Below are positions 1-10,093 of a stretch of 64,000 nucleotides of DNA, in pieces; position 1 is the first letter of the stretch; each line of letters begins with the position of its first letter. The notes beneath the pieces are model-generated. The model was not told where the DNA came from and ran no database searches. It saw only the letters and a program-made list of their open reading frames with translations. Position numbers and translations under genes: made by a program. This DNA is from Methylopila capsulata (GTDB lineage: Bacteria > Pseudomonadota > Alphaproteobacteria > Rhizobiales > Methylopilaceae): positions 1 through 64,000 of the forward strand of contig NZ_JAFBCY010000004.1 of the NCBI RefSeq assembly GCF_016907975.1, in the 5' to 3' direction.

Positions 1-351
<351 letters not shown>

Positions 352-381
352 TCTGAACTCTTTCAGAGAAACTGCCGGGGC

Positions 382-411
382 GGGCGCGCCCTGATTTCAA
401 GGGCGCCGCCC
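382..411 (+). promoter_or_regulatory. hairpin in the tuf-rpsJ leader
   Basis: The 82-nt gap between tuf and rpsJ holds an 11-bp GC-rich hairpin with one bulged base: arm gggcgcgccct, loop gatttca, arm agggcgccgccc. No T-tract follows, so it is not a plain terminator. In E. coli the S10 leader is the target of L4 autoregulation; whether this one does the same is inference only. Confidence 0.4.
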
Positions 412-433
412 TACCTCGTGGAGACCGAGTAAA

Positions 434-742
434 ATGAACGGTCAGAACATCCGGATCCGCCTCAAGGCGTTCGACCACCGCATCCTGGACTCGTCGACCC
501 GAGAAATCGTGTCGACGGCCAAGCGGACGGGCGCGCAGGTTCGTGGTCCGATCCCCCTGCCGACCCGCATCGAGAAGTTTACCGTGAACCGCTCGCCGCA
601 CGTCGACAAGAAGAGCCGCGAGCAGTTCGAGATCCGGACGCACAAGCGTCTCCTCGACATCGTCGACCCGACGCCGCAGACCGTGGACGCGCTGATGAAG
701 CTCGACCTGGCCGCCGGCGTCGACGTCGAGATCAAGCTCTGA
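434..742 (+). CDS. rpsJ: 30S ribosomal protein S10 (NusE)
   Basis: This 102-residue protein is almost the same length as E. coli S10 (103). It starts [15 protein letters not shown], the conserved S10 N terminus, and contains the typical GPIPLPT motif near residue 40. S10 sits in the head of the small subunit and, as NusE, also acts in transcription antitermination. It opens the S10 operon, 25 nt before rplC. The ATG follows a purine-rich stretch (gagaccgagtaaa). Confidence 0.98.
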   Translation: MNGQNIRIRLKAFDHRILDSSTREIVSTAKRTGAQVRGPIPLPTRIEKFTVNRSPHVDKKSREQFEIRTHKRLLDIVDPTPQTVDALMKLDLAAGVDVEIKL

Positions 743-767
743 TCGGCGCAAGGGAAGGACGACTCTC

Positions 768-1502
768 ATGCGGTCCGGAGTAATCGCACAGAAACTGGGC
801 ATGACCCGCATCTTCACGGATGCCGGCGAGCATGTTCCGGTCACGGTTCTCAAGGTGGAGCAGTGCCAGGTCGTGGCGCATCGCACCCTCGAGGGCAACG
901 GCTACGTCGCCATGCAGCTTGGCGCTGGCGTTCGTAAACCCAAGAACGTGACGCGCGCCGAGCGCGGCCACTTCGCGAAGGCCGAAGTCGAGCCGAAGCG
1001 GAAGATCGTCGAGTTCCGGGTGACCCCGGACGCGGTGATCCCCGTGGGCGCCGAGATCACTGTCGACCACTTCCTGGTCGGGCAGCGGGTCGACGTGACC
1101 GGCACCTCGATCGGCAAGGGCTTCGCCGGCGCCATGAAGCGCCATAACTTCGGCGGTCTTCGCGCCACCCACGGCGTGTCCGTGTCGCACCGTTCGCACG
1201 GTTCGACCGGCGGCCGTCAGGATCCCGGCAAGGTCTTCAAGAACAAGAAGATGGCCGGTCATATGGGCGACGAGCGGGTGACCACTCAGAACCTCAAGAT
1301 CGTGTCGACGGACGTCGAGCGCGGTCTGATCCTGGTCGAGGGAGCGGTTCCGGGCGCCAAGGGCGGCTGGATCCTGGTCCGCGACGCGGTGAAGACGAAG
1401 CTGCCTGAGGGACTTCCGCTGCCGGGCGCGTTCCGCGAACGCGGCGCGGCGAAGGCCGAGGCCCCGGTCGAGACCGCTTCGGCCGAGACGGAGAACGCGT
1501 GA
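768..1502 (+). CDS. rplC: 50S ribosomal protein L3
   Basis: The 244 residues begin [16 protein letters not shown], the L3 signature start, and include the [24 protein letters not shown] segment that reaches toward the peptidyl transferase centre (residues 145-168). L3 is an early assembly protein of the 50S subunit. It is about 35 residues longer than E. coli L3 because of an Ala/Glu-rich tail (from about residue 225), common in alphaproteobacteria. Its TGA overlaps the rplD ATG by one base, so translation of the two is probably coupled. Confidence 0.98.
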   Translation: MRSGVIAQKLGMTRIFTDAGEHVPVTVLKVEQCQVVAHRTLEGNGYVAMQLGAGVRKPKNVTRAERGHFAKAEVEPKRKIVEFRVTPDAVIPVGAEITVDHFLVGQRVDVTGTSIGKGFAGAMKRHNFGGLRATHGVSVSHRSHGSTGGRQDPGKVFKNKKMAGHMGDERVTTQNLKIVSTDVERGLILVEGAVPGAKGGWILVRDAVKTKLPEGLPLPGAFRERGAAKAEAPVETASAETENA

Positions 1503-2125
1503 TGGTCGATATCGCAATCACCACCGCCGACGGCGCCGCGGGCGAGAAGATCACGCTCTCGGACGAGATCTTCGGTCTCGAGCCGCGCGCGGACATCCTG
1601 CACCGCGTCGTGCGCTGGCAGCTCGCCAAGCGCCAGGCCGGCACCCACCAGACGCTCGGTCGGTCCGAAATCGCCCGGACCGGCAAGAAAATGTACAAGC
1701 AGAAGGGCACGGGCCGCGCCCGTCACGCTGCGGCGTCCGCTCCGCAGTTTCGTGGCGGCGGCCGCGCCTTCGGTCCGGTGGTGCGCTCCCACGCGCATGA
1801 CCTTCCGAAGAAGGTGCGCGCCCTCGGCCTGAAGCTCGCGCTCTCGGCCAAGGCCAAGGATCAGCAGATCGTCGTCGTCGACGCGTTCTCGCTGGGCGAG
1901 GCCAAGACCAAGGCGTTCAAGGAGCGGATGGAGAAGCTCGGCTTCGCCAACGCTCTCATCGTCGACGGCGCCGAGGTGGAGGCCAACGTCAAGCTCGCCG
2001 CCCGCAGCGTGCCGTACGTGGACGTGCTGCCGGTCCAGGGCATCAACGTCTACGACATCCTTCGCCGCGAGACGCTCGTGCTGACGAAGGCTGCGATCGA
2101 TGCGCTGGAGGCGCGCTTCAAATGA
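1502..2125 (+). CDS. rplD: 50S ribosomal protein L4
   Basis: This is a 207-residue L4 protein with the conserved loop region [16 protein letters not shown] (residues 62-77), which extends toward the exit tunnel. I chose the ATG at 1502, which overlaps the rplC stop; a GTG at 1499 would add one residue. In E. coli L4 also represses its own operon at the leader mRNA. The gene ends with ATGA shared with rplW. Confidence 0.97.
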   Translation: MVDIAITTADGAAGEKITLSDEIFGLEPRADILHRVVRWQLAKRQAGTHQTLGRSEIARTGKKMYKQKGTGRARHAAASAPQFRGGGRAFGPVVRSHAHDLPKKVRALGLKLALSAKAKDQQIVVVDAFSLGEAKTKAFKERMEKLGFANALIVDGAEVEANVKLAARSVPYVDVLPVQGINVYDILRRETLVLTKAAIDALEARFK

Positions 2126-2415
2126 CCGATGTGCGCCATTACGACGTCATCCGGTCGCCGATCATTACCGAAAAGGCGACGATCGCGTCCGAGCTGAACA
2201 AGGTGGTCTTCCGCGTCGCGGACACCGCCACCAAGCCACAGATCAAGGCCGCCGTCGAGAAGCTGTTCGACGTGAAGGTCCTGAGCGTCAACACGCTTGT
2301 CCGCAAGGGCAAGGAAAAGCGTTTCCGCGGCCGTCTCGGCCGTCAGGGCGACGTCAAGCGCGCGATCGTGACCCTCGCCGAGGGCCACTCGATCGACGTC
2401 ACGACCGGCCTCTGA
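2122..2415 (+). CDS. rplW: 50S ribosomal protein L23
   Basis: This is a 97-residue L23 protein with the typical [15 protein letters not shown] terminus and the [18 protein letters not shown] loop (residues 53-70). L23 lies at the mouth of the exit tunnel and is the docking site for trigger factor and SRP. The ATG overlaps the rplD stop by 4 nt (ATGA). rplB follows after 24 nt with its own GGGAG ribosome site. Confidence 0.97.
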   Translation: MTDVRHYDVIRSPIITEKATIASELNKVVFRVADTATKPQIKAAVEKLFDVKVLSVNTLVRKGKEKRFRGRLGRQGDVKRAIVTLAEGHSIDVTTGL

Positions 2416-2439
2416 GGCGCGGGATAGGGAGCCGAACAG

Positions 2440-3276
2440 ATGGCGCTCAAGCATTATAATCCGATCACGCCGAGCCTTCGCCAGCTCGTGATCGTGGACC
2501 GGTCGGCCCTGTACAAGGGCAAGCCAGTGAAGCAGCTGACCGAGGGCCTCTCGTCCTCCGGCGGCCGCAACAATTACGGCCGCATCACCGTCCGCTTCCG
2601 CGGCGGCGGCCACAAGCGGACCTACCGGCTGATCGACTTCAAGCGTCGCAAGCTGGACGTGCCGGCGACGGTGGAGCGGATCGAGTACGATCCGAACCGC
2701 TCGGCGTTCATCGCGCTGATCCGCTACCAGGACGGCGAGCTGAGCTACATCCTCGCGCCCCAGCGTCTCGCTGTCGGCGACCAGGTGGTGGCCGGCGCGC
2801 AGGTCGACGTGAAACCCGGCAACGCGATGCCGCTCGGCGTCGCGCCGGTCGGCACGATCGTCCACAACGTCGAGATCAAGATCGGCCGCGGCGGCCAGAT
2901 CGCGCGCTCGGCCGGCACCTACGCCCAGATCGTGGGCCGCGACCAGGGCTACGTGACGCTGCGCCTGAACTCGGGCGAGCAGCGCCTTGTGCACGGTCAC
3001 TGCTTTGCGACGGTCGGCGCGGTGTCGAACCCGGATCATTCGAACATCAGCCTGGGCAAGGCGGGTCGTTCGCGGTGGCTCGGTCGCAAGCCGCACAACC
3101 GCGGCGTGACCATGAACCCGGTCGACCATCCGCACGGCGGCGGCGAAGGCCGCACCTCGGGCGGCCGGCACCCGGTCACCCCGTGGGGCAAGCCGACCAA
3201 GGGCAAGCGGACCCGTTCGAACAAGGCGACCGACAAGTTTATCGTGTCGAGCCGCCACGCCCGTAAGAAGAAGTAA
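2440..3276 (+). CDS. rplB: 50S ribosomal protein L2
   Basis: The 278-residue protein carries the L2 signature: [19 protein letters not shown] near residue 50 and the C-terminal block [18 protein letters not shown] (about residues 225-242). That block includes the conserved His near the peptidyl transferase centre. L2 is needed for subunit association. Length matches E. coli L2 (273). It is followed after 15 nt by rpsS. Confidence 0.98.
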   Translation: MALKHYNPITPSLRQLVIVDRSALYKGKPVKQLTEGLSSSGGRNNYGRITVRFRGGGHKRTYRLIDFKRRKLDVPATVERIEYDPNRSAFIALIRYQDGELSYILAPQRLAVGDQVVAGAQVDVKPGNAMPLGVAPVGTIVHNVEIKIGRGGQIARSAGTYAQIVGRDQGYVTLRLNSGEQRLVHGHCFATVGAVSNPDHSNISLGKAGRSRWLGRKPHNRGVTMNPVDHPHGGGEGRTSGGRHPVTPWGKPTKGKRTRSNKATDKFIVSSRHARKKK

Positions 3277-3291
3277 GCGGAGAGCGGACAA

Positions 3292-3570
3292 ATGGCGCGT
3301 TCAGTTTGGAAGGGCCCGTTCGTCGACGGCTATCTGCTGCGCAAGGCGGAAAACGCCCGGTCGTCGACCCGTAACGAGGTCATCAAGATCTGGAGCCGTC
3401 GCTCCACGATCCTGCCGCAGTTCGTGGGCCTCACCTTTGGGGTCTACAACGGCCAGAAGCACATCCCGGTCGCAATCTCGGAAGAGATGATCGGCCACAA
3501 GTTCGGCGAGTTCGCCCCGACCCGTACCTTCTACGGTCACGCGGCGGACAAGAAGTCGAAGAGGAAGTAA
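3292..3570 (+). CDS. rpsS: 30S ribosomal protein S19
   Basis: This is a 92-residue S19 protein, the same length as E. coli S19, starting [20 protein letters not shown]. It contains the family pattern [19 protein letters not shown] and [17 protein letters not shown]19 pairs with S13 in the head of the 30S subunit. The ATG follows gcggagagcggac, a good ribosome site. rplV begins 4 nt after the stop. Confidence 0.98.
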   Translation: MARSVWKGPFVDGYLLRKAENARSSTRNEVIKIWSRRSTILPQFVGLTFGVYNGQKHIPVAISEEMIGHKFGEFAPTRTFYGHAADKKSKRK

Positions 3571-3574
3571 GGTC

Positions 3575-3964
3575 ATGGGCAAGCAGGCACGCGAGCGCGC
3601 GCTTCCCGAGAACGAGGCGAAAGCTGTGCTGCGGATGGTTCGCATCTCGCCGCAGAAGCTGAACCTCGTCGCGCAGCTGATCCGCGGCAAGAAGGTCGAG
3701 ACGGCTCTGGCCGACCTGACCTTCTCCCGCAAGCGGATCGCGGGACAGGTGAAGAAGACGCTCGAGAGCGCGATCGCCAACGCCGAGAACAACCACGACC
3801 TCGACGTGGACGATCTCGTCGTCTCCCAGGCGTTCGTCGGCAAGTCGATCGTCATGAAGCGCTTCAGCCCCCGCGCCCGTGGCCGCGTCGGCACCATCCA
3901 GAAGCCGTTCTCGCACCTGACGATCGTCGTTCGTCAGGTCGAGCGCGACGCGGCGAAGGCCTGA
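3575..3964 (+). CDS. rplV: 50S ribosomal protein L22
   Basis: This is a 129-residue L22 protein with [19 protein letters not shown] near the N terminus and the beta-hairpin region [22 protein letters not shown] (about residues 94-115). The hairpin lines the exit tunnel and carries macrolide-resistance positions in other bacteria. The N terminus is about 15 residues longer than in E. coli ([16 protein letters not shown]). rpsC starts 10 nt downstream. Confidence 0.97.
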   Translation: MGKQARERALPENEAKAVLRMVRISPQKLNLVAQLIRGKKVETALADLTFSRKRIAGQVKKTLESAIANAENNHDLDVDDLVVSQAFVGKSIVMKRFSPRARGRVGTIQKPFSHLTIVVRQVERDAAKA

Positions 3965-3974
3965 GGAGAAGACG

Positions 3975-4691
3975 ATGGGTCATAAGGTCAACCCGATCGG
4001 GCTTCGGCTCGGCATCAACCGTACGTGGGACTCGCGCTGGTTCGCCAGCAAGGGCGAGTACGGCAAGCTGCTGCACGAGGACATCAAGATCCGCGACGCC
4101 CTGCTGAAGGATCTGAAGCAGGCGGCCGTTTCGAAGATCGTCATCGAGCGCCCCCACAAGAAGTGCCGCGTGTCGATCTACTCCGCCCGCCCGGGCATCG
4201 TGATCGGCAAGAAGGGCGCGGACATCGAGAAGCTTCGTAAGAAGGTCGGCTCGATGACCTCGTCCGAGGTGCACATCAACATCGTCGAAGTGCGCAAGCC
4301 CGAAGTCGACGCGACGCTGGTCGCCGAGTCGATCTCGCAGCAGCTCGAGCGCCGCGTCGCGTTCCGTCGCGCCATGAAGCGCGCGGTTCAGTCCGCGATG
4401 CGCCTCGGCGCGGAAGGCATCCGCATCAACTGCGCCGGCCGTCTCGGCGGCGCTGAGATCGCCCGCACCGAGTGGTACCGCGAAGGTCGCGTGCCTCTTC
4501 ACACGCTGCGGGCCGACGTCGACTACGGCGTCGCCACCGCGAAGACCGCGATGGGCACCTGCGGCGTGAAGGTGTGGATCTTCAAGGGCGAGGTCATGGA
4601 GCACGATCCCATGGCCCAGGATCGTCGTCTGTCCGAAGAGTCGGCTGGCGGCGGCGGCGGTGGCCGCCCGAACCGCCGCGACGCGGCGTGA
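3975..4691 (+). CDS. rpsC: 30S ribosomal protein S3
   Basis: The 238-residue protein starts [20 protein letters not shown] and has a KH domain with the loop [15 protein letters not shown] (about residues 74-88). S3 is at the mRNA entry site and has mRNA helicase activity with S4 and S5. The C terminus ends in a glycine run followed by RPNRRD, a variable tail. rplP follows after 23 nt. Confidence 0.98.
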   Translation: MGHKVNPIGLRLGINRTWDSRWFASKGEYGKLLHEDIKIRDALLKDLKQAAVSKIVIERPHKKCRVSIYSARPGIVIGKKGADIEKLRKKVGSMTSSEVHINIVEVRKPEVDATLVAESISQQLERRVAFRRAMKRAVQSAMRLGAEGIRINCAGRLGGAEIARTEWYREGRVPLHTLRADVDYGVATAKTAMGTCGVKVWIFKGEVMEHDPMAQDRRLSEESAGGGGGGRPNRRDAA

Positions 4692-4714
4692 TCGGGAGCC
4701 TCGGAGTCTAAGTC

Positions 4715-5128
4715 ATGCTGCAACCGAAGAAGACCAAGTTCCGCAAGCAGTTCAAGGGTCGCATCAGCGGCGCTGCGAAGGGCGGATTCAACCTCGACTT
4801 CGGCGCGTTTGGTCTGAAGGCGCTCGAGCCGGAGCGCATCACCGCGCGCCAGATCGAAGCCGCCCGTCGCGCGCTGACCCGTCACATGAAGCGCGCCGGC
4901 CGCGTCTGGATCCGCGTGTATCCCGACGTTCCGGTGACGTCGAAGCCGACCGAAGTCCGCATGGGCAAGGGCAAGGGCGCGACGGACTACTGGGCGGCCA
5001 AGGTCAAACCCGGCCGCATCATGTTCGAGATCGATGGCGTGTCCATCGAGATCGCCAAGGAAGCGCTTGCGCTGGCGGCCGCGAAGCTGCCGATTCGCAC
5101 GCGCTTCGTTCAACGCATCGCCGAGTGA
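4715..5128 (+). CDS. rplP: 50S ribosomal protein L16
   Basis: This is a 137-residue L16 protein (E. coli 136) starting [19 protein letters not shown], with the conserved [20 protein letters not shown] motif at about residues 82-101. L16 helps position tRNA in the A site and near the peptidyl transferase centre. rpmC starts 11 nt after the stop. Confidence 0.98.
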   Translation: MLQPKKTKFRKQFKGRISGAAKGGFNLDFGAFGLKALEPERITARQIEAARRALTRHMKRAGRVWIRVYPDVPVTSKPTEVRMGKGKGATDYWAAKVKPGRIMFEIDGVSIEIAKEALALAAAKLPIRTRFVQRIAE

Positions 5129-5139
5129 GGGAGGACGTC

Positions 5140-5349
5140 ATGGCGAAGGCTCAAGACCTTAAGACCCTGTCGGTCGACCAGCTCGACGACGAGCTCGTGA
5201 AGCTGAAAAAGGAGCAATTCAACCTCCGTTTCCAGCGCGCCACGGGCCAGCTCGAGAATACTGCTCGCGTGCGCCAGGTGCGCCGTGATATCGCCCGCAT
5301 CCGCACCGTCGCTTCGGCGAAGCGTGCGGAGGCGGAAACAAAGGCCTGA
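5140..5349 (+). CDS. rpmC: 50S ribosomal protein L29
   Basis: The 69 residues start [19 protein letters not shown] and contain the L29 signature [22 protein letters not shown] followed by [10 protein letters not shown]29 is a small helical hairpin next to L23 at the tunnel exit. I placed the ATG at 5140 inside a longer open frame; it follows gagggaggacgtc, a strong ribosome site. rpsQ follows after 10 nt. Confidence 0.97.
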   Translation: MAKAQDLKTLSVDQLDDELVKLKKEQFNLRFQRATGQLENTARVRQVRRDIARIRTVASAKRAEAETKA

Positions 5350-5359
5350 GGAGGACATC

Positions 5360-5632
5360 ATGCCGAAAAGAGTCCTTCTCGGGACGGTCATTTCCGACAA
5401 GAACGCCAAGACCGTCGTGGTCAAGGTGGAGCGTCGGTTCACGCACCCGCTTCTGAAGAAGACGGTGCGCCGGTCGAAGCACTACCACGCCCACGACGAG
5501 CAGGGCCTGTTCAAGGTCGGCGACCTCGTGTGGATTGAGGAGAGCCGGCCGATCTCGAAGCTGAAGCGCTGGGTCGTTCGACCCGACGCGTCGGTCGATG
5601 CGGACGCCTCGGCGCCGGCCCCGACCGAGTGA
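5360..5632 (+). CDS. rpsQ: 30S ribosomal protein S17
   Basis: The 90-residue protein starts [21 protein letters not shown], with the S17 OB-fold core [31 protein letters not shown] (about residues 41-71). The ATG at 5360 follows ctgaggaggacatc, a clear ribosome site; the open frame upstream is a shadow of rpmC. A short Ala/Asp tail extends past the E. coli length (84). An 88-nt gap follows before rplN. Confidence 0.97.
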   Translation: MPKRVLLGTVISDKNAKTVVVKVERRFTHPLLKKTVRRSKHYHAHDEQGLFKVGDLVWIEESRPISKLKRWVVRPDASVDADASAPAPTE

Positions 5633-5720
5633 CGATCATCTGAAATCCAAGGCCCGCCGGGCGAGGTCCCCACCGAACTTCGGGGATACCGGTCCGGGCG
5701 AATGAGAAAGGCTTAAGGCC
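5633..5720 (+). promoter_or_regulatory. rpsQ-rplN gap with short hairpins
   Basis: This 88-nt gap separates the S10-type and spc-type gene sets, the place where E. coli has a separate spc promoter. It contains small hairpins (cccgccggg and ccccaccgaacttcgggg) and a ribosome site (gagaaaggcttaagg) before rplN. No convincing -35/-10 pair is visible, so a promoter or processing site here is only a possibility. Confidence 0.3.
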
Positions 5721-6089
5721 ATGATTCAGATGCAGAGCAACCTCGACGTCGCCGACAATTCCGGCGCCAAGCGAGTGATGTGCATCAAGGTTCTCGGCGG
5801 CGCAGGCCGTCGCTACGCCGGCGTGGGCGACATCATCGTGGTGTCGGTCAAGGAGGCGATTCCGCGGGGCCGCGTGAAGAAGGGCGACGTCATGAAGGCG
5901 GTCGTCGTTCGCACCGCGAAGGCCGTGCGCCGCATCGACGGTTCCGTGATCCGTTTCGACCGCAACGCGGCCGTGCTGATCAACAACCAGAAAGAGCCCG
6001 TCGGCACCCGCATCTTCGGACCGGTTCCGCGCGAGCTCCGCGCGAAGAACCACATGAAGATCATTTCGCTCGCGCCGGAGGTGCTGTGA
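5721..6089 (+). CDS. rplN: 50S ribosomal protein L14
   Basis: This is a 122-residue L14 protein, nearly identical in length to E. coli L14 (123). It starts [24 protein letters not shown] and ends with [24 protein letters not shown]14 forms intersubunit bridges and is the binding site of the silencing factor RsfS. The TGA overlaps the rplX ATG by one base. Confidence 0.98.
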   Translation: MIQMQSNLDVADNSGAKRVMCIKVLGGAGRRYAGVGDIIVVSVKEAIPRGRVKKGDVMKAVVVRTAKAVRRIDGSVIRFDRNAAVLINNQKEPVGTRIFGPVPRELRAKNHMKIISLAPEVL

Positions 6090-6406
6090 TGGCCGCGAAG
6101 ATCAAGAAGGGCGACAAGGTCGTCGTTCTCGCAGGCCGGGACAAGGGCAAGACCGGCGAAGTGCTGCAGGTGCTCCCCAAGGACGAGCGCGCCCTGGTGC
6201 GCGGCGTCAACGTGGTGAAGCGCCATACGCGCCAGACCCAGACGACGGAAGGCGGGATCATCTCCAAGGAGGCCGCCATCCACCTGTCCAACATCGCGCT
6301 CGCCGACCCGAAGGACGGCAAAGCGACGCGCGTCAGCTTCAAGGTCCTGGACGACGGCCGCAAGGTTCGCGTCGCGACGCGTTCGGGAGATCAGATCGAT
6401 GGCTGA
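6089..6406 (+). CDS. rplX: 50S ribosomal protein L24
   Basis: The 105-residue protein has the N-terminal KOW motif [22 protein letters not shown] (residues 4-25), followed by [11 protein letters not shown] and a typical L24 C-terminal half. It is an assembly initiator of the 50S subunit. The ATG at 6089 overlaps the rplN stop, and the end overlaps rplE by 8 nt, so three genes are probably translationally coupled. Confidence 0.97.
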   Translation: MAAKIKKGDKVVVLAGRDKGKTGEVLQVLPKDERALVRGVNVVKRHTRQTQTTEGGIISKEAAIHLSNIALADPKDGKATRVSFKVLDDGRKVRVATRSGDQIDG

Positions 6407-6956
6407 TACCGCTTACGAGCCGCGCCTCAAGAAGCTTTACGCCGACGTCGTTCGGCCGAAGCTGATCGAGGAGTTCGGGTACAAGAACCCGTTCGAGGTT
6501 CCGACGATCGACAAGATCGTCATCAACATGGGCATCGGCGAAGGCGTCGCCGACTCCAAGAAGGTGACGAACGCGGTCGGCGAGCTGACCAAGATCGCCG
6601 GCCAGAAGCCGGTCGTGACGAAGGCCCGCACCTCGATCGCGACCTTCAAGCTGCGCGAAGGCCAGTCGGTCGGCGCGAAGGTCACGCTGCGCCGGGCCCG
6701 CATGTACGAGTTCATGGATCGCCTGGTCACGATCGCGCTTCCGCGCGTTCGCGATTTCCGCGGCCTGAACCCGAAGAGCTTCGACGGCCGTGGCAACTTC
6801 GCCATGGGCATCAAGGAGCACATCGTGTTCCCCGAGATCGAGTACGACAAGATCGATCAGGTGTGGGGCATGGACGTCATCGTCTGCACGACGGCGAAGT
6901 CTGACGACGAGGCGCGCGCCCTGCTGCGCGCCTTCAACTTCCCCTTCAGGCAGTGA
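6399..6956 (+). CDS. rplE: 50S ribosomal protein L5
   Basis: This is a 185-residue L5 protein with the signature [21 protein letters not shown] (about residues 31-51) and the C-terminal FNFPFRQ. L5 binds 5S rRNA and contacts the P-site tRNA. The start overlaps the rplX end by 8 nt. rpsN follows 12 nt after the stop. Confidence 0.98.
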   Translation: MADTAYEPRLKKLYADVVRPKLIEEFGYKNPFEVPTIDKIVINMGIGEGVADSKKVTNAVGELTKIAGQKPVVTKARTSIATFKLREGQSVGAKVTLRRARMYEFMDRLVTIALPRVRDFRGLNPKSFDGRGNFAMGIKEHIVFPEIEYDKIDQVWGMDVIVCTTAKSDDEARALLRAFNFPFRQ

Positions 6957-6968
6957 CGGGAGGATCGC

Positions 6969-7274
6969 ATGGCTAAGAAAAGCGCGATCGAGAAGAACAA
7001 CCGGCGTCGTCAGCTCGTCGACCGTTTCGCTGCGAAGCGGGCGGAGCTGAAGGCGATCGCCAAGGATGAGAGCCTGGACCTCGAGGAGCGCTTCGCAGCG
7101 CGCCTCAAGCTCGCCGAGCTTCCGCGGAACGGGTCCAAGACCCGCATCCGGAACCGCTGCGAAGTGACGGGTCGTCCGCGTGCGTACTACCGCAAGCTGG
7201 GCATCTCGCGCATCGCGATCCGCGATCTGGGCTCGAAGGGCCTGGTTCCGGGTCTCCTGAAGTCGAGCTGGTGA
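6969..7274 (+). CDS. rpsN: 30S ribosomal protein S14 (zinc-free type)
   Basis: This 101-residue form matches the long S14 of E. coli rather than the short zinc-binding form. It has [26 protein letters not shown] near the C terminus, and the two CXXC knuckles of the zinc type are absent. It sits 10 nt before rpsH in the standard spc order. Confidence 0.97.
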   Translation: MAKKSAIEKNNRRRQLVDRFAAKRAELKAIAKDESLDLEERFAARLKLAELPRNGSKTRIRNRCEVTGRPRAYYRKLGISRIAIRDLGSKGLVPGLLKSSW

Positions 7275-7284
7275 GGAGGGATCC

Positions 7285-7683
7285 ATGTCAATGATTGATC
7301 CCCTCGGCGATATGCTGACGCGAATCCGCAACGCGCACATGCGGAACAAGACCTCGTGCTCGACGCCCGGCTCGCGCCTGCGCCAGCATGTGCTGGACGT
7401 GCTGCAGGCGGAAGGCTACATCCGCGGCTACACCCAGACCGAGATGGCCAACGGCCGTACGGAGTTTGAGATCGAGCTGAAGTACTACGACGGCGCGCCG
7501 GTCATCCGCGAAATCCAGCGGGTGTCGAAGCCGGGCCGCCGGGTGTACGCGTCGGTCAAAAATCTTCCGCGCGTGGCCAATGGCCTCGGCATCTCGATCC
7601 TCTCCACGCCCAAGGGCGTGATGGCGGATCACGACGCCCGCGACAACAACGTGGGCGGGGAGATCCTCTGCCGCGTCTTCTGA
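7285..7683 (+). CDS. rpsH: 30S ribosomal protein S8
   Basis: This is a 132-residue S8 protein starting [20 protein letters not shown] and ending [23 protein letters not shown]8 organises the central domain of 16S rRNA; in E. coli it represses the spc operon by binding mRNA near rplE. A 38-nt gap precedes rplF, with its own ribosome site (ggattaggagagcgtt). Confidence 0.98.
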   Translation: MSMIDPLGDMLTRIRNAHMRNKTSCSTPGSRLRQHVLDVLQAEGYIRGYTQTEMANGRTEFEIELKYYDGAPVIREIQRVSKPGRRVYASVKNLPRVANGLGISILSTPKGVMADHDARDNNVGGEILCRVF

Positions 7684-7721
7684 CGCTGGCGGAGGGTTTC
7701 TCGCAGGATTAGGAGAGCGTT

Positions 7722-8255
7722 ATGTCGCGCATCGGCAAGAAGCCGGTCGACGTGCCGTCGGGCGTGACCGCGGCCGTGGATGGGCAGGATGTCAAGGTAA
7801 AGGGTCCGAAGGGCGAGCTCGCCTTCCGGGTCCACGACGAGGTCGTGGTGGAGTTCAAGGACGGTAAGGTCACCGTCCAGCCGCGCGACGAGACCAAGGG
7901 CGCGCGCTCCAAGTGGGGCATGTCGCGCACCATGGTGTCGAACCTCGTCGAAGGCGTCACCAAGGGTTTCGAGAAGAAGCTCGAGATCAGCGGCGTCGGC
8001 TATCGCGCCGCCGTTCAGGGCAAGGACCTGGTCCTCGCTCTCGGCTACAGCCACGACATCAAGTACCCGATCCCTGCGGGGATCGACATCAAGTGCGCCA
8101 AGCCGACGGAGATCCTGATCTCCGGCATCGACAAGCAGCGCGTCGGCCAGGTGGCGGCCGAGATCCGCGAGTTCCGCGGTCCTGAGCCCTACAAGGGCAA
8201 GGGCGTCAAGTACGCGGGCGAATTCATCTTCCGCAAGGAAGGCAAGAAGAAGTAA
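7722..8255 (+). CDS. rplF: 50S ribosomal protein L6
   Basis: The 177-residue protein (same length as E. coli L6) starts [15 protein letters not shown] and has the conserved C-terminal segment [16 protein letters not shown] (about residues 153-168). L6 lies near the GTPase-associated region of the 50S subunit. rplR follows after 12 nt. Confidence 0.98.
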   Translation: MSRIGKKPVDVPSGVTAAVDGQDVKVKGPKGELAFRVHDEVVVEFKDGKVTVQPRDETKGARSKWGMSRTMVSNLVEGVTKGFEKKLEISGVGYRAAVQGKDLVLALGYSHDIKYPIPAGIDIKCAKPTEILISGIDKQRVGQVAAEIREFRGPEPYKGKGVKYAGEFIFRKEGKKK

Positions 8256-8267
8256 GGGCCCGGAACC

Positions 8268-8627
8268 ATGGCGAAAAATCTCGCGACTGAAGCGCGCCGG
8301 AAGGCGCGCGTGCGCCGGAGCCTTCTTACGGCCGCCAACGGGCGTCCCCGTCTGTCGGTGTTCCGCTCCTCGAAGCACATCTATGCTCAGGTCATCGACG
8401 ACGCGAAGGGCGTGACCCTCGCGGCGGCGTCGACCCTGGACAAGACGCTGCGCGGCGACAAGACGGGCGCCGACACCGCGGCCGCGACTGCGGTCGGGAA
8501 GCTGGTGGCGGAGCGCGCCGCCGCCGTCGGCGTGAAGGACGTGGTGTTCGACCGCGGCTCCTACATCTATCACGGCCGGGTCAAGGCCCTGGCCGAGGCC
8601 GCCCGTGAGGGCGGGCTCAACTTCTGA
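8268..8627 (+). CDS. rplR: 50S ribosomal protein L18
   Basis: This is a 119-residue L18 protein with [20 protein letters not shown] (residues 26-45) and the C-terminal [25 protein letters not shown]18 binds 5S rRNA together with L5. Length matches the family (117 in E. coli). rpsE begins 27 nt downstream. Confidence 0.98.
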   Translation: MAKNLATEARRKARVRRSLLTAANGRPRLSVFRSSKHIYAQVIDDAKGVTLAAASTLDKTLRGDKTGADTAAATAVGKLVAERAAAVGVKDVVFDRGSYIYHGRVKALAEAAREGGLNF

Positions 8628-8654
8628 AGCCCGCTCGAGGCGAGAGGATAAGAC

Positions 8655-9224
8655 ATGGCTCGTGAGCCCAGAGACAACCGCCGGAACGACCGCGAAGAGC
8701 GCGACAGCGAGTTCGTCGACAAGCTGGTCCACATCAACCGCGTCGCGAAGGTCGTGAAGGGCGGACGCCGGTTCGGCTTCGCCGCGCTCGTCGTCGTCGG
8801 CGACCAGAAGGGCCGCGTCGGCTTCGGTCACGGCAAGGCCCGCGAGGTGCCTGAGGCGATCCGCAAGGCGACCGAAAGCGCCAAGCGCGGCCTCATCCGC
8901 GTGCCGCTGCGCGAAGGCCGTACGCTGCATCATGACGTCGACGGTCGCCACGGCGCCGGCCGCGTGGTGCTGCGCGCCGCTCCGGCGGGCACGGGCATCA
9001 TCGCCGGCGGTCCGATGCGCGCCGTCTTCGAGACGCTCGGCGTCCACGACGTTGTCGCGAAGTCGCTCGGTTCGTCGAACCCGTACAACATGGTGCGGGC
9101 CACGTTCGACGCGCTGAAGAACGAGGACAGCCCGCGCTCCGTCGCCGCCCGTCGCGGCCTGAAGGTCTCGACGCTGCAGTCTCGTCGTCGCGACGTCGAC
9201 GCCGACGCCGTGGCCGAAGGCTGA
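8655..9224 (+). CDS. rpsE: 30S ribosomal protein S5
   Basis: This is a 189-residue S5 protein with the double-stranded RNA-binding-like N domain ([27 protein letters not shown], about residues 25-51) and the C domain ending [15 protein letters not shown]5 contributes to translational accuracy. The N and C termini are each somewhat longer than in E. coli (167), with an Arg/Asp/Glu-rich start. Confidence 0.98.
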   Translation: MAREPRDNRRNDREERDSEFVDKLVHINRVAKVVKGGRRFGFAALVVVGDQKGRVGFGHGKAREVPEAIRKATESAKRGLIRVPLREGRTLHHDVDGRHGAGRVVLRAAPAGTGIIAGGPMRAVFETLGVHDVVAKSLGSSNPYNMVRATFDALKNEDSPRSVAARRGLKVSTLQSRRRDVDADAVAEG

Positions 9225-9251
9225 TCACCCGTTCGTTGAAGGAGGCTGATC

Positions 9252-9485
9252 ATGGCCGTCACTGAAAACAAGAAGGGCCGCGCGGCGAAAGCCTCGAAGG
9301 GCGGTCAGGTCGTGGTCGTCCAGACCGGCTCCTCGACCCGCCGTCCCGCGGACCAGCATGCGACCCTCGTCGGCCTCGGCCTCGGCCGTATCGGCAAGCG
9401 CCGCGAACTCGCCGACACCCCGGCCGTGCGCGGAATGATCGCGAAGGTCGCTCACCTCGTGCGCGTCGAAGACGACGCCCGCTGA
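9252..9485 (+). CDS. rpmD: 50S ribosomal protein L30
   Basis: This is a 77-residue L30 protein. The family core is [38 protein letters not shown] (about residues 19-56). A charged extension of about 18 residues ([18 protein letters not shown]) precedes it, so it is longer than E. coli L30 (59). The ATG follows gaaggaggctgatc, a strong ribosome site that supports this start. Confidence 0.95.
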   Translation: MAVTENKKGRAAKASKGGQVVVVQTGSSTRRPADQHATLVGLGLGRIGKRRELADTPAVRGMIAKVAHLVRVEDDAR

Positions 9486-9501
9486 GCGCTGGAGAGACGT
9501 G

Positions 9502-9984
9502 ATGAAACTGACTGATCTCCGGGACAATCCCGGCGCCACCAAGGACCGCATGCGCGTTGGTCGCGGCATCGGTTCCGGCAAGGGCAAGACCGGCGGCCGC
9601 GGCGTGAAGGGACAGAAGTCCCGCACCGGCGTTCGCATCAAGGCGTTCGAGGGCGGTCAGATGCCGCTCTACCGGCGTCTGCCCAAGCGCGGCTTCACCA
9701 ACCTGTTCGCGACCGACCTCAACGAGGTCAACCTCGCGCGCCTTCAGCAGGCGCTCGACGCGGGCAAGCTCGACGCGGGCAAGCCCGTGACCGAGGCCGC
9801 CCTGATCGAGGCCGGCGTGCTGTCCAAGAAGAAGGACGGCGTGAAGGTTCTCGGCCGCGGCGAACTGAAGACCAAGCTCGACCTCGAGGTCTACGCCGTG
9901 TCCAAGTCGGTCGCGGACGTGATCGAGAAGCTCGGCGGCAAGGTGACGCTGCTTGCGCCCGTCAAGGATGCGGACGCGGCCTAA
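9502..9984 (+). CDS. rplO: 50S ribosomal protein L15
   Basis: This is a 160-residue L15 protein starting [34 protein letters not shown], the glycine/lysine-rich extension that penetrates 23S rRNA. I chose the ATG at 9502; a GTG at 9499 would add one residue. A 109-nt gap follows before secY. Confidence 0.97.
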   Translation: MKLTDLRDNPGATKDRMRVGRGIGSGKGKTGGRGVKGQKSRTGVRIKAFEGGQMPLYRRLPKRGFTNLFATDLNEVNLARLQQALDAGKLDAGKPVTEAALIEAGVLSKKKDGVKVLGRGELKTKLDLEVYAVSKSVADVIEKLGGKVTLLAPVKDADAA

Positions 9985-10093
9985 CGTCCCCATCTGACGG
10001 CGGACCGACCTTTCGAACGCCTCCCGGTCCCCGGGGGGCGTCGTCGTCGAGGGGCCCGGTCACGCGAAGCGTATCGGAAAGACGAGGCGATCG